A stretch of DNA of 64,000 nt from Thermotogaceae bacterium (GCA_027077795.1 JALWTT010000006.1:186001-250000); one strand, 5' to 3'. Positions 35,278 to 44,350 are shown, numbered from the stretch's first letter. The notes: a model not told the origin generated them from the sequence alone. Numbers and translations: made by a program.

Positions 35278-36198
35278 TTGATAAAAGCCTACCTGAGGGA
35301 GAACGGGGTAATAAGCGAGACTGATTTGGAGAAGGGGAACTTCATAAGGGTCATAGATCCGACGAAAGAAGAAGTAAAGGCCCTAATGGATCTTCTGGAT
35401 ATAGATGAGGACTTCATAGTTGATCCTCTCGACGAAGAGGAAAGAGCGAGAATCGAGTTCGACGATGAATGCGTTTTGATAATCTTGAAAGCTCCTGTGA
35501 AAGGTTCCGAGGAAAGGCTTCCATACAGAACCACTTCCATAGGTGTTATCGTGACTCCTGAGATATCGGTGATGGTCTCTAAAACTCCCCTGTCGTTCAT
35601 AGACGATAGGATAAAGCTGGGGGCTTTCAACATAAACAAAAGAAGCAGGATGTTGTTTCAACTCATGAATGTGAACGCGAACGAGTTTTTGAGACTTCTC
35701 CATGAGATACACAGAAGAATTGACGAGATAGAGGAGGAGCTCCATCGTTCTTTGAGGAATCGTGAGATAGAGATGCTCATGAACTTGGAAAAGAGCATAG
35801 TTTATTTCGTTACCTCTTTGAGATCGAACGAGATGGTTTTGCAGCGTCTGATGAAGGGGAACGTTATACCCCTATACGAGGAGGACAAAGACATACTCGA
35901 AGATGCGATGATAGACAACCGCCAGGCTTTAGAGACGGCGAATATCTACAGCGATATACTCTCCGGCATGATGGATGCTTACGCATCGATAATATCCAAC
36001 AATTTGAACATAGTTATGAAGGTTCTGGCCATAGTGACAATAATCATGGAAGTTCCAGCAGTCATCACCAGCTTTTACGGCATGAACGTCCTCTTGCCAT
36101 TTCAGAAGAATCCTCATGCCTATTTCTATGTGATAATGTGGTCGATAATAAGCGTCGTTTTACTCCTCTGGTGGTTCAGAAAGAACAGATGGATTTAG
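35278..36198 (+). CDS. corA: CorA-family magnesium/cobalt transporter
   Basis: 306-residue pentameric inner-membrane divalent-cation channel. Large cytoplasmic N-terminal domain, long helix, and two C-terminal TM segments with the diagnostic GMN motif (SFYGMNVLLPF). TTG start after GAGGTG. A short 59-base gap with GTGATAAT as possible -10 separates it from the sugar operon. Its end overlaps the convergent unknown gene by 23 bases. Confidence 0.93.
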   Translation: MIKAYLRENGVISETDLEKGNFIRVIDPTKEEVKALMDLLDIDEDFIVDPLDEEERARIEFDDECVLIILKAPVKGSEERLPYRTTSIGVIVTPEISVMVSKTPLSFIDDRIKLGAFNINKRSRMLFQLMNVNANEFLRLLHEIHRRIDEIEEELHRSLRNREIEMLMNLEKSIVYFVTSLRSNEMVLQRLMKGNVIPLYEEDKDILEDAMIDNRQALETANIYSDILSGMMDAYASIISNNLNIVMKVLAIVTIIMEVPAVITSFYGMNVLLPFQKNPHAYFYVIMWSIISVVLLLWWFRKNRWI

Positions 36199-36769
36199 AA
36201 GGGCTTATCTTCTTGCCATCGCACTTCACATCTTCTCCTTCAAACACGACACTTTTGCATTCAAATTTTCCATTCCAGCTGGTTTCAACGACTCCTTTTT
36301 TTAGCAGGAGGTACTCTACTTTGCTCTTGTTTAGGAAAACATCTCCCGCTTCGCAATTGCCCACATGCTTTATGTAAAACATCTTGCCATCTTTCCAGCC
36401 TTCTATGATGCATCCTTCTTTGGAAAGGCGAGGCTTTGAATAAAGGACGACGAAGTTCAACCCGTATGAGTCAATTCCCATCCTAGCTTTTCCGCACTCG
36501 CCGAGCTCGATCCTCTTGAACTCCTGCTGGTTTCTTCCAACAAGTGAAACGTAGCAGTGTCTTCTCTTCCCCTCTATGTCCCACCAGGCGATTGCTATAG
36601 CTCCACCTTTCGCTGAAAAATCGTCCACACCTCCGAGATTCTTAGAGAGGCGAAAGACGAGTTTGGAGTTGGTGTCGTAAAACACATACACTGGGCTACC
36701 TCCGATCATGGAGGCTTTGAAGTGCCATCCCCATATCAGAACTGGCTGAAGGAGAACCAGAAAACTCAT
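36176..36769 (-). CDS. Unknown protein, possibly exported
   Basis: 197 residues I do not recognise. The first 15 residues are hydrophobic (MSFLVLLQPVLIWGW) and might be a signal peptide or anchor. The rest is beta-rich with repeated aromatic-containing strands and six or more cysteines in the second half (GKMFYIKHVGNCEAGD, GKFECKSVVF), like a small beta-propeller or secreted domain. ATG overlaps the methyltransferase stop by four bases, so it is translated with that gene. Last gene of the mnmA operon. Confidence 0.7.
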   Translation of the reverse strand: MSFLVLLQPVLIWGWHFKASMIGGSPVYVFYDTNSKLVFRLSKNLGGVDDFSAKGGAIAIAWWDIEGKRRHCYVSLVGRNQQEFKRIELGECGKARMGIDSYGLNFVVLYSKPRLSKEGCIIEGWKDGKMFYIKHVGNCEAGDVFLNKSKVEYLLLKKGVVETSWNGKFECKSVVFEGEDVKCDGKKISPSKSICSF

Positions 36770-37545
36770 CTTTTCTCTATCACCCCGTAAAGAACACCAC
36801 TTTTTCTGCTACCCACCACTTTATCAACCTTTATTCTGTCAAAGAGTGAGTCCTTCTTGTGTGCTTTGAGAATCACCCTCTTTTTGGCCACTCTGAGCAT
36901 TTGCTTCACGTCTTCCTCGCTCACTCTGTCATAAGATGCGAATGGTCTGAGTGGATTCATGGAAGAGGATTCGTATTTCGGGTTCTCGAACATTGGGTCG
37001 CAGTAAACGACGTCATAAGAATCTTCATAAGCTTCCCTTATGAACTCTTTCATATCAGCTTGAATGAGTTCAATCCTGTTCATGGCATCTTCTATCCACT
37101 TGGTTTTTGGCTTGTATCTGCTCATTCCATCTTTCACAACTCTGTATATATGTGGGGATTTCTCGAGCCCTATGACCTTCCCTTTGGGCAAGAAAGCCGC
37201 TATCAAAATGGCTTCTGAACCAAGCCCAAATGTGGCATCCAAAACGAGCTCTTCTCCTTTCAATTTCAAAGCCTCTATCAAATAGTCCCTTCCGCCATTT
37301 TTGAGATTTTTCATTCTTATCTTGGCAACGGATGGGTGAAAGAACAGCTCTCCACCTTTCCACTTTATCACCAGTTTGCCACCAGCTTCTACGACATAGT
37401 AGAAATCCACCTTTTCCTCTTCTAGCTTTTCAGGGAGATGCCTTCTTGACACATATTCTACTCCCAGCTCTCTTGCGAGCTCTCTAGCCTTCAAGACTTG
37501 CTCATACCTTGGCTTATGGGAAGTTGTTACCACGAACTTCTCCAC
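36766..37545 (-). CDS. Class I SAM-dependent methyltransferase, RsmJ/YpiP-like
   Basis: 259 residues. An N-terminal extension (VTTSHKPRYEQVLKARELA) as in YpiP proteins, the SAM motif I VLDATFGLGSEAILIAAFLP, acidic post-I GKVIGLEKSP, and motif IV DVVYCDPMFE, similar to the DPP(Y/F) of nucleic-acid N-methyltransferases. RsmJ methylates 16S rRNA; target here unproven. GTG follows AGGAGATG by seven bases and the gene overlaps the coiled-coil gene by 32 bases. Confidence 0.82.
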   Translation of the reverse strand: MEKFVVTTSHKPRYEQVLKARELARELGVEYVSRRHLPEKLEEEKVDFYYVVEAGGKLVIKWKGGELFFHPSVAKIRMKNLKNGGRDYLIEALKLKGEELVLDATFGLGSEAILIAAFLPKGKVIGLEKSPHIYRVVKDGMSRYKPKTKWIEDAMNRIELIQADMKEFIREAYEDSYDVVYCDPMFENPKYESSSMNPLRPFASYDRVSEEDVKQMLRVAKKRVILKAHKKDSLFDRIKVDKVVGSRKSGVLYGVIEKR

Positions 37546-37732
37546 CCTTTTTCATCTCCTGAAGTCTGTTTTCCAAGTTCCTGAGCTCTATGTATTCCCT
37601 GTTTAGGCTTTCATAGGTCTTTCTGAGGCTTTCGTTCTCAGATTTGAGCTTGTAGTACTTGTAAAGGTTGACCGATATCAGGAACACAAACAGAAATATC
37701 ATCAAAAATACGGCAAACCTGTAGAGCTTCAT
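37514..37732 (-). CDS. Small single-pass membrane coiled-coil protein (FtsB/DivIC/FtsL-like)
   Basis: 72 residues. One TM segment (residues about 6-23, FAVFLMIFLFVFLISVNLY), then a charged coiled coil (YKLKSENESLRKTYESLNRE, ELRNLENRLQEM). The topology and size match bitopic divisome proteins FtsB, DivIC or FtsL, but the sequence is too short to assign. Its ATG is part of ATGA overlapping the giant permease stop, so translation is coupled. The open frame extends upstream but that part is a shadow of the permease gene. Confidence 0.72.
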   Translation of the reverse strand: MKLYRFAVFLMIFLFVFLISVNLYKYYKLKSENESLRKTYESLNREYIELRNLENRLQEMKKGGEVRGNNFP

Positions 37733-40005
37733 TTCAGACCAGTCCTCGCGATTCCCCTTATGAAATACTTCTGAGCGAACAGGAAGAGCACTATCACCGG
37801 GAGCACGGAGAAAGTTGCCGCCGCCATGAGCTGGTTGTAGACATCTCCAGCTTCGCCTCTGAAAGTGTACAACCCGACGGGAAGTGTCCTGTACTTTGGA
37901 TCGTTTGTGACGATGAGCACCCACAGGAAGGCGTTCCAGCTGCCCACGAATTTCAAAAGTGCCCCTGTTATTATGACGGGCTTCGATAGTGGCACCGCTA
38001 TTCCCCACAAATACTTCCAGTTCGAGCATCCGTCTATTTTTGCCGCATCGTACAACTCCCGTGGAAGGGTCAGAAAGTGTTGCCTTATGAGAAATATAGC
38101 AAACACCGAGACTATCCATGGGATTATTAAGGCGTAGTATGTGTCTATCCAACCAAATTTGGATATGGTGATGTAGTTGGGAACCAGCAAAACCTCTCCC
38201 GGAACCATCATAGTGGCCACGAATATCCCGAATATTAAGTCTCTTCCCCTGAACCTGAGGATGGAGAAGGCAAAAGCTGCCATGGAAGCCATTATCACCT
38301 CTAGGATCGTGGTTGATGTTGCAACGAAGATCGTGTTCACATAGTACCGCCCAAAAGGAGCTGCGTTCCAGGCGTCTGCATAGTTCTGAAAAACGTTCGC
38401 CCAAACTTCTTTGAAGTTGAAGAAGACCGCGGCTCTGTATTTCTCATCCCTCAGGTACACCCCTGGAACGTCCCTTTTCAACACGAGCTCTATTATCTCC
38501 CAGTATTTCTCCTTATCGTACTTCACCCTCACATTCTTCACGATCATGGGTGCCTTTATCACCTTAAGCTCACTCATGGAATCCGAGTAGACCTTTCTAA
38601 GAACCGATAGTGCTTTGCTCTCTCTTATGAGTCTTTTCACAAAAGTGCCAGCTTTCACATTCTTTGGGACAAGCACCTCCAACCTCGAAAGCTGGGTTCT
38701 CAGAAGTAGAGATTCAGGCAAGAGTGCTGTGAGCTTTTTCTTTATATCGGCCATTGTATCTGAATCAGAGATAATTTCCTCCACATCGGTTCCGCTTTCT
38801 GTGAGGACGTTCATAACGGAGGATATTGCGTTTCTCAAGTCGGATACCCTCTTGTACGCCAAGTCTGGTTCAAATCCAAGGCTCCTCAAGTAACTTGCCA
38901 GCTCATCGTCGAGTTTCCTTGAAAATCTCTCCGTAAAATTCTTGTACCCCTTGCTCTCAAGCTCTCCAATTTTCTCCAAGTATTGAGAAAGCAATGGAAT
39001 CTCCTTAACCCTTTTGTTGAATATCTTCACCCTGTCTTGAAGTGGTATGAATTTGGCGACTATCTCTTTCTCTTGAATTTCCCTATTCTGAGCTCTCTCA
39101 TACGCCTTGATCACCTGATCGTGAATATCAAGCCTTTCCTTCAGGGTCTCAACTGGCTTCAAGATCTTAAGTTCTAGAGTCTTCAGTAGCCTTCTTCCGA
39201 ATGGGTCTTCCACTTCTGGTGGCGAGACTCTCAAAGCTTCTTCTAGGATTTTCGATATACTCTTTATTTCATCGTAGGATAAGCTCTGTGTAGAACCTTT
39301 GGAATACATCTTGAGTTTTTCCGCGGCCAGCGTGAAGTTCCCTCTTACATCTTCAAAGAATTCCTTCAATCTCTCTCTGTCACCCTGGTTTTTTACCCTC
39401 TTTAACCCTAGGATCAATCCCCTTCCATTTTTCTCTATAAGCGTTGAGTATTTGTTCAGTGTGGCGACAAGTTTTGGAACTAAGGATAACCTGTCGAACT
39501 CCGCAACTGATTGGGTGAAGTAATCTTTGAAGAAATCTTCTAACCGCTTATAACTCGATAAATTCACGGTCCTGAATCCCATCATTCTCATGGTTCCTGA
39601 AAGCTCTTTGATCTTGTCTATGAGGGCCTTGGTCTTGTTGTCCACCTTGTTGCTCGTTCCATACCTCGGTTTTCCTTCCAGAAGTATGTGGAGTTCCCCT
39701 CTGTAAAAAAGATCATCGTCCACTTCAAGTGTAAAAACGTTTTCGTTTTGTTTGAGAGCCACTGAGGCCAGAGCCTCCCTTAAACTCCCTTCGATGGTGC
39801 CAGCTTCCGCTTCAGCGTCAAAACCGCCTTTCACTTTCACAGTCCTTTTGGAGAAAAAGTTTCTGCTTCCCCATTGTGGTGGCCATACATCCACTTCACT
39901 TGGGAGCTTGAAGGAGGTGACTATCATCCACGCAAATGGCATGAGCATGACAACGGCTCCAATTGTGAGCAGGAGGTATACAACAAGTTTCCCAAAACTC
40001 CTCAC
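37729..40005 (-). CDS. Orphan CUT1 permease, MalG type, with giant external insertion
   Basis: 758 residues, against about 280 for MalG proteins. TM1 (residues 6-30, LLLTIGAVVMLMPFAWMIVTSFK) and the start of the next segment (DVWPPQWG) are normal. The MalG core resumes near residue 540 (QNYADAWNAAPFGRYYVNT) with coupling loop DAAKIDGCSNWKYLWGIAVP and the FIRGIARTGLK end. The 480-odd residues between are charged and helix-prone with no membrane segment, so likely extracytoplasmic. No MalF partner, binding protein or ATPase lies nearby. GTG start overlaps the mnmA stop; GAGGTG seven bases upstream. Confidence 0.88.
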   Translation of the reverse strand: MRSFGKLVVYLLLTIGAVVMLMPFAWMIVTSFKLPSEVDVWPPQWGSRNFFSKRTVKVKGGFDAEAEAGTIEGSLREALASVALKQNENVFTLEVDDDLFYRGELHILLEGKPRYGTSNKVDNKTKALIDKIKELSGTMRMMGFRTVNLSSYKRLEDFFKDYFTQSVAEFDRLSLVPKLVATLNKYSTLIEKNGRGLILGLKRVKNQGDRERLKEFFEDVRGNFTLAAEKLKMYSKGSTQSLSYDEIKSISKILEEALRVSPPEVEDPFGRRLLKTLELKILKPVETLKERLDIHDQVIKAYERAQNREIQEKEIVAKFIPLQDRVKIFNKRVKEIPLLSQYLEKIGELESKGYKNFTERFSRKLDDELASYLRSLGFEPDLAYKRVSDLRNAISSVMNVLTESGTDVEEIISDSDTMADIKKKLTALLPESLLLRTQLSRLEVLVPKNVKAGTFVKRLIRESKALSVLRKVYSDSMSELKVIKAPMIVKNVRVKYDKEKYWEIIELVLKRDVPGVYLRDEKYRAAVFFNFKEVWANVFQNYADAWNAAPFGRYYVNTIFVATSTTILEVIMASMAAFAFSILRFRGRDLIFGIFVATMMVPGEVLLVPNYITISKFGWIDTYYALIIPWIVSVFAIFLIRQHFLTLPRELYDAAKIDGCSNWKYLWGIAVPLSKPVIITGALLKFVGSWNAFLWVLIVTNDPKYRTLPVGLYTFRGEAGDVYNQLMAAATFSVLPVIVLFLFAQKYFIRGIARTGLK

Positions 40006-40997
40006 AATTTTTCACCTCTCTCTATAACGCCGCTCATGACAACCTTCTCTCCGTCGTAAAAAACCGCTATCTGCCCTGGTGTAACTGCAAACACTCCCCT
40101 TTCAAACTTTACAAAAGCCCTCCCTCTATTTATGTGAACCTCCGCTCTCACCGGGCGAAAGTTGCTCCTGACTTTAACAACAGCCTCGAAAGCTTCCGGA
40201 ACATCCTCGAGAAAATTCAAACTCTCCACGATCATCATATCGTACATCACATCTCTCTTTTCTCCAAGAAATACTCTGTTTCCTTCTGGATCGATCTTCG
40301 TCGTGTAAACCCTTCTTCCCAGAGATACCCCGAGCCCTTTTCTCTGACCTATGGTGTAAAAAGCGTATCCTTCGTGCTCCCCAACAACTTTTCCATCCAG
40401 AATAAAATGCCCTTTTCCCGGATTTACTCCCTGTTTTTTCAGAAAATCACTCAAGTTCCCCTTTAAGAAGCAAACATCCTGCGATTCTTCCTCAAATTCG
40501 ATTCCCAGATTTTTTGCCAAGGAGATGACCTCTTCTTTTTTCATTTCTCCGAGCGGGAAAATCACCTTTTTGAGCACTTCTTTGCTCAATGAGGACAAAA
40601 AATATGACTGATCTTTGCTTTTATCGAGGGCCATATAGAGCTTTCCGCCCATTACTTTAGCGTAATGCCCACTGGCTATGAATTTTGCCCCAAGTTCTTT
40701 TGCCTTTTCGAGAAGCAGTCCGAATTTAACTATCCTGTTGCAGAAATAGCAGGGATTAGGCGTTCGGCCCTTTCTGTATTCATCGACGAAATAATTTATG
40801 ATCTCTCTCCTGAAAAAATCTCTCACATCCACCAACTTTAAATCCACGTGAAGCTCTCTCGCCACATCAAAAACCCTTGGATTTGGTTTTTCCAGGTGCA
40901 CCATGTGAATCCCGAATATTTCCCAACCTTCCCTCTTCAAAAGGTATGCGGCAACGGAACTGTCCGCTCCTCCACTCATCAAAACTGCTATTTTCAC
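40002..40997 (-). CDS. mnmA: tRNA 2-thiouridine synthase MnmA
   Basis: ATP-dependent thiolase that makes 2-thiouridine at wobble position 34 of tRNAs for Lys, Glu and Gln. PP-loop LMSGGADSSVAAYLL at the N-terminus (usual SGGVDSS), catalytic Cys in NPCYFCNRIVKF, DQSYFLSSL, and the second catalytic Cys in EESQDVCFLKG; C-terminal beta-barrel with GQRKGLG and SNFRPV. About 331 residues from GTG 40997, chosen by GGGAGG upstream rather than the longer frame. Head of a five-gene overlapping operon. Confidence 0.95.
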   Translation of the reverse strand: MKIAVLMSGGADSSVAAYLLKREGWEIFGIHMVHLEKPNPRVFDVARELHVDLKLVDVRDFFRREIINYFVDEYRKGRTPNPCYFCNRIVKFGLLLEKAKELGAKFIASGHYAKVMGGKLYMALDKSKDQSYFLSSLSKEVLKKVIFPLGEMKKEEVISLAKNLGIEFEEESQDVCFLKGNLSDFLKKQGVNPGKGHFILDGKVVGEHEGYAFYTIGQRKGLGVSLGRRVYTTKIDPEGNRVFLGEKRDVMYDMMIVESLNFLEDVPEAFEAVVKVRSNFRPVRAEVHINRGRAFVKFERGVFAVTPGQIAVFYDGEKVVMSGVIERGEKL

Positions 40998-41032
40998 GAT
41001 CAGCCTCCCAAGACGAATTTTAACAGATCGTA

Positions 41033-41038
41033 TATAAT
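41033..41038 (+). promoter_or_regulatory. Possible -10 box of the SAM-hydrolase operon
   Basis: TATAAT in the 61-base space between the divergent mnmA and SAM-hydrolase starts. No convincing -35. If used, the leader would be only about 15 bases. Confidence 0.3.
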
Positions 41039-41058
41039 TGATGTGGGAGGTGCCCAAG

Positions 41059-41847
41059 ATGATAGCTTTCATGACCGATTGGGGATATAAAAACTATTAT
41101 GTCGGTGTCGTAAAAAGCGTTATAAAGCAGATAAATCCATCCGCTGAGGTGGTGGATCTCGTTCATGGAATTGAGCCTTTCAACATTAGAAAGGGAGCGT
41201 ACATGCTGAAAAGATCCATAGATGATTTTCCAAAAGGCACGGTGTTTCTCGTTGTGATAGATCAGGGAGTAGGAACTTCCAGAAAAGCGATGGCTTTTGA
41301 AAGTGATGATGGCTATTTCTTCGTCGGGCCGGATAACGGTGTCTTGACATTCGCGATAGAAGATCACGGGGTCAAGGAAATGGTTGAAATCGTAAATCCG
41401 GAGTATTTTTACAAAAAGAAAGTGTCAGCTACGTTCCATGGGAGAGACATATTCGCCCCAGCAGCAGCACATATATCCAAAGGAGTTGCTTTGAAAAATC
41501 TTGGGCCTTATTTGATGAGCTACGCCACGCTTCATCACAGGAGATTCAAGGTGAAGGATGGGAAGATATACGGGGAAATAGCTTATTACGATGGCTTTGG
41601 AAACCTTGAAACCAACATACCGGCATCAGCCATTAGAGAAGTGGGAAAGGAACTAGACGATATTGTGAAAGTCAAAATAGGGAAGAGGATATACGAGCTC
41701 CCATTTGTGAGAGCGTTTGGAGAGGTTAAAGTGGGAGAACTTTTGATACACGAAGACAGCTCCTCTTTCTTGGAAATCTCCGTGAACCAGGGAAGTGCCA
41801 GAGAAATGATAAAGGCTCCTGAAGGAGAGGAAATAGTCATATGGTAA
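41059..41847 (+). CDS. SAM hydrolase / SAM hydroxide adenosyltransferase (DUF62)
   Basis: About 262 residues of the DUF62 family, relatives of fluorinase that split S-adenosylmethionine with water into adenosine and methionine. AFMTDWGYKNYYVGVVKSVI, VVIDQGVGTSR, VGPDNGVL, FHGRDIFAPAAAHI and YYDGFGNLETNIP all match. ATG 41059 is set by GGGAGGTG six bases upstream. First gene of a four-gene overlapping operon. Confidence 0.92.
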   Translation: MIAFMTDWGYKNYYVGVVKSVIKQINPSAEVVDLVHGIEPFNIRKGAYMLKRSIDDFPKGTVFLVVIDQGVGTSRKAMAFESDDGYFFVGPDNGVLTFAIEDHGVKEMVEIVNPEYFYKKKVSATFHGRDIFAPAAAHISKGVALKNLGPYLMSYATLHHRRFKVKDGKIYGEIAYYDGFGNLETNIPASAIREVGKELDDIVKVKIGKRIYELPFVRAFGEVKVGELLIHEDSSSFLEISVNQGSAREMIKAPEGEEIVIW

Positions 41848-42845
41848 AGACTTTCATGCTGTCACTTCTATCAGCTCTGGTTTTTTCCATATATCCGTCT
41901 CTGGATCATCCACCTATATTTATATTTCAAGATGGTTTTGTGGTGATAGATGTTCAAACTAGTCATCCCGCGACTTTGAGTGTCTTTGTCAGAGTCAACA
42001 ACGACGAGTTTGTCCTGCTGGATTCTCCATCTGAAAGACACAGGTTGCAAGTACCCGTTAAGGAAGATTTCACATATCTTCTGAGTGTGGACGGCTATAA
42101 GGAATCGGGTTTCGTGAGGTTTCCTTCAAAAAGCCTGAAAAGGGCTGTTATCTTAATTTATGGCGACACTAGAAATGACGGAACTGTCCAGGAAAAAATC
42201 GTTAAAATGGGGAAAGAGATGGGTGCGGATTTTCTGATTCATCTCGGTGATATAGCATACACAGATCTTGATGATGGGGATTGGGGAAAGTTTTTTAGAG
42301 TGGTTTCACAATTTGGTAAAGTGATATTCACCGTCGAGGGAAACCACGAATATCCCGGTTTTAGGTATCACGAATACCTTTACCCATCGAATTATTCTTT
42401 CAATATAGGAGCTTTTCACTTCATCGTTCTGGATGGAGGGACTTTCCCCGGAATAATGGAGTACAATTTGAGGAAGCTCCTTGTCAAAGGTAGAAGAAAC
42501 ATACTTCTGGTACATGAACCTTTTTACACATGTTCTAACCACTCTGCTGATATATTCGTGAGGCTTCAAGAGAAGTTCGCGAAGTCTTTAGGAAAGTACG
42601 GAATAAGGTATGTGATATCCTCACATGATCACAACTACCAAAGGATCGAAAGAGGGGGAATAGTCCAACTGATAATTGGAGGTGGGGGAGCCCCCAGATA
42701 CAGAGTGAGAAAAGAATGTAGTGGATTGAAAACGTTCAGCGAGAATTACTCCTTTGCTTTGATGAGGATCAACGGTGAAACTGCAAAAATAGATGTTTAC
42801 AATTTATCAGGTGATAGAATAGATAGCTTGGTGATAGGGAAATGA
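41841..42845 (+). CDS. Exported metallophosphoesterase, purple-acid-phosphatase-like
   Basis: 334 residues. Hydrophobic N-terminal signal (MVKTFMLSLLSALVFS), a fibronectin-like beta region to about residue 105, then the calcineurin-like core: YGDTRNDG, HLGDIAYTD, VEGNHEY, LLVHEPFYT and SSHDHNYQRIE supply the two-metal site. Probably hydrolyses phosphate esters outside the cytoplasm. Start overlaps the SAM-hydrolase stop by seven bases. Confidence 0.88.
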   Translation: MVKTFMLSLLSALVFSIYPSLDHPPIFIFQDGFVVIDVQTSHPATLSVFVRVNNDEFVLLDSPSERHRLQVPVKEDFTYLLSVDGYKESGFVRFPSKSLKRAVILIYGDTRNDGTVQEKIVKMGKEMGADFLIHLGDIAYTDLDDGDWGKFFRVVSQFGKVIFTVEGNHEYPGFRYHEYLYPSNYSFNIGAFHFIVLDGGTFPGIMEYNLRKLLVKGRRNILLVHEPFYTCSNHSADIFVRLQEKFAKSLGKYGIRYVISSHDHNYQRIERGGIVQLIIGGGGAPRYRVRKECSGLKTFSENYSFALMRINGETAKIDVYNLSGDRIDSLVIGK

Positions 42846-43507
42846 AAGTGAAAGTGCATCCTCTTCCAGAGAAAGTTGTGGGAAAGGTCTGCGTTTTGGT
42901 GGATGCCCTCAGAGCGACTTGCACGATCTCAGCGGCTCTCTCCTTCGGAGCTACAGGGATCATACCTGTTGGAAGCGTAGAAGAGGCTAAAAAGCTCAAA
43001 GGGGATGGCGCTGTTTTGGCTGGTGAAAGAAAAGGAAAAAAGATCAAAGGATTCGACCTCGGGAATTCACCCTTTGATATGGAGCAAGTCAGCGGAAAAG
43101 AAGTCATTCTCACCACGAGCAATGGTACAAGAGCGGTTAAAATGCTCGATTGCGAGGAGATCGTTGCGGCATCTTTTCCCAACCTTCTTGCTGTTCTGGA
43201 TTTTCTAAAGGGTTTCGACGAGGTGGATGTGGTGTGCTCGGGGGATGATGGAAAAGTATCACTTGAAGATTTTCTCCTAGCTGGAAAGATCGCCATGCTC
43301 GATAGGGATCCAAAAGATGTTACCCGAATAGCTTCAATCTATGCTTCATCCGTTACAAGCGTTAACGAAGAGATTCTGAAGTCATCCCACGCACTTGAAC
43401 TCATAGAGCTGGGGTTTAGAAGAGATGTTGAATTCTGCTCCAACGTCGGAACGATAAGTGAGATTCCGGTGCTGAGGAGTGGGGTTTTTAGGAGGCTACG
43501 GCTATGA
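42842..43507 (+). CDS. ComB-family 2-phosphosulfolactate phosphatase-like
   Basis: 221 residues. VCVLVDALRATCTISAALSF, AGERKGKKIKGFDLGNSP and LTTSNGTRAVKML match ComB, a Mg-dependent phosphatase of coenzyme M synthesis in methanogens that also occurs in many bacteria without that pathway. No other coenzyme M gene is here, so the physiological substrate is uncertain. ATGA overlaps on both sides. Confidence 0.85.
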   Translation: MKVKVHPLPEKVVGKVCVLVDALRATCTISAALSFGATGIIPVGSVEEAKKLKGDGAVLAGERKGKKIKGFDLGNSPFDMEQVSGKEVILTTSNGTRAVKMLDCEEIVAASFPNLLAVLDFLKGFDEVDVVCSGDDGKVSLEDFLLAGKIAMLDRDPKDVTRIASIYASSVTSVNEEILKSSHALELIELGFRRDVEFCSNVGTISEIPVLRSGVFRRLRL

Positions 43508-44319
43508 AAACAGCGCTTGTTCTGTCAGGTGGTGGCGCGAGAGGTAGCGCACACGTGGGAGTTTTGAAGGCTCTCGAAGAGCTCAAAGTGAAAATAGACA
43601 TGATCATTGGCGTGAGTATAGGGGCTGCTGTCGGTGCAAAATACGCTCTTCTTAAAAGTGCTAGGAAGCTTGAGAGAGCGGCGTACTACGCTTATCAGAA
43701 ATCCAGAAAACCCAGGCTGAACTTGAGGAAAATCGTCAGTGGTGATATGTCAGAAAGGGCGGTAAAACTCGGCTGCTGGTATGCAAATACCTTCAAATCC
43801 ATCTTACCGTCTAGGATGTTCTTCCGCGTTTTTGAAAAGGGATTCAGTGGTAAGACCTTTGACGATACCTTGATAGAATTTCACGCTGTGGCAACTGATA
43901 TAAGAACGGGGGAGACAGTGGTGCTGTCGAAAGGAGATCTTGTGAAAGCTCTCGAAGCTTCCATGGCGATACCCGGTGTATTCGCTCCAGTTGAAATAGA
44001 TGGAAGGATCCTGGTCGATGGTGGAACGACGAACAATTTGCCGGTGGATATAGCTAAAGAGCTCGGAGCTGATGAGATAATAGCGGTGGACCTATCGAGC
44101 AAGGAAATGTTCTCTCCATTCCCTACTGCGAACTCCTATTTGATTTTTATAGACCACATAAGGGATATCCTCATGCATCAAAACCTGGTGAAAATGGCGG
44201 ATATCTATTTAGCACCTCCAGTCCAAGGTGTCGATACTCTTGACTTTTCACGGACCCTTCAGTTGATAGATGTTGGATACAATTATGCAAAAGAGAAGCT
44301 TAAGAATTTACAAAAATAA
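43504..44319 (+). CDS. Patatin-like phospholipase, RssA/YlbK type
   Basis: 271-residue serine lipase-like protein. Oxyanion motif LSGGGARGSAHVGVLKAL, nucleophile elbow GVSIGAAVGA, and catalytic Asp in LVDGGTTNNLPV complete the Ser-Asp dyad. No signal peptide. ATG follows GGAGGCT and overlaps the ComB stop by four bases. Ends the operon at a strong terminator. Confidence 0.92.
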   Translation: MKTALVLSGGGARGSAHVGVLKALEELKVKIDMIIGVSIGAAVGAKYALLKSARKLERAAYYAYQKSRKPRLNLRKIVSGDMSERAVKLGCWYANTFKSILPSRMFFRVFEKGFSGKTFDDTLIEFHAVATDIRTGETVVLSKGDLVKALEASMAIPGVFAPVEIDGRILVDGGTTNNLPVDIAKELGADEIIAVDLSSKEMFSPFPTANSYLIFIDHIRDILMHQNLVKMADIYLAPPVQGVDTLDFSRTLQLIDVGYNYAKEKLKNLQK

Positions 44320-44350
44320 AGGGGGAGCTTAAGCTCCCCCTTCGTTTTTT
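44319..44350. terminator. Bidirectional terminator between patatin and binding-protein genes
   Basis: Perfect inverted repeat AAGGGGGAGCTT / AAGCTCCCCCTT directly after the patatin stop, then a T6 run; A-rich on the other side, so it can also end the minus-strand binding-protein gene. Confidence 0.92.

Noticed and set aside
37733-38404. N-terminal 224 codons of the open frame that ends at 37514
   Set aside because: This part lies out of frame inside the MalG-type gene and is composition noise; the real gene begins at ATG 37732.
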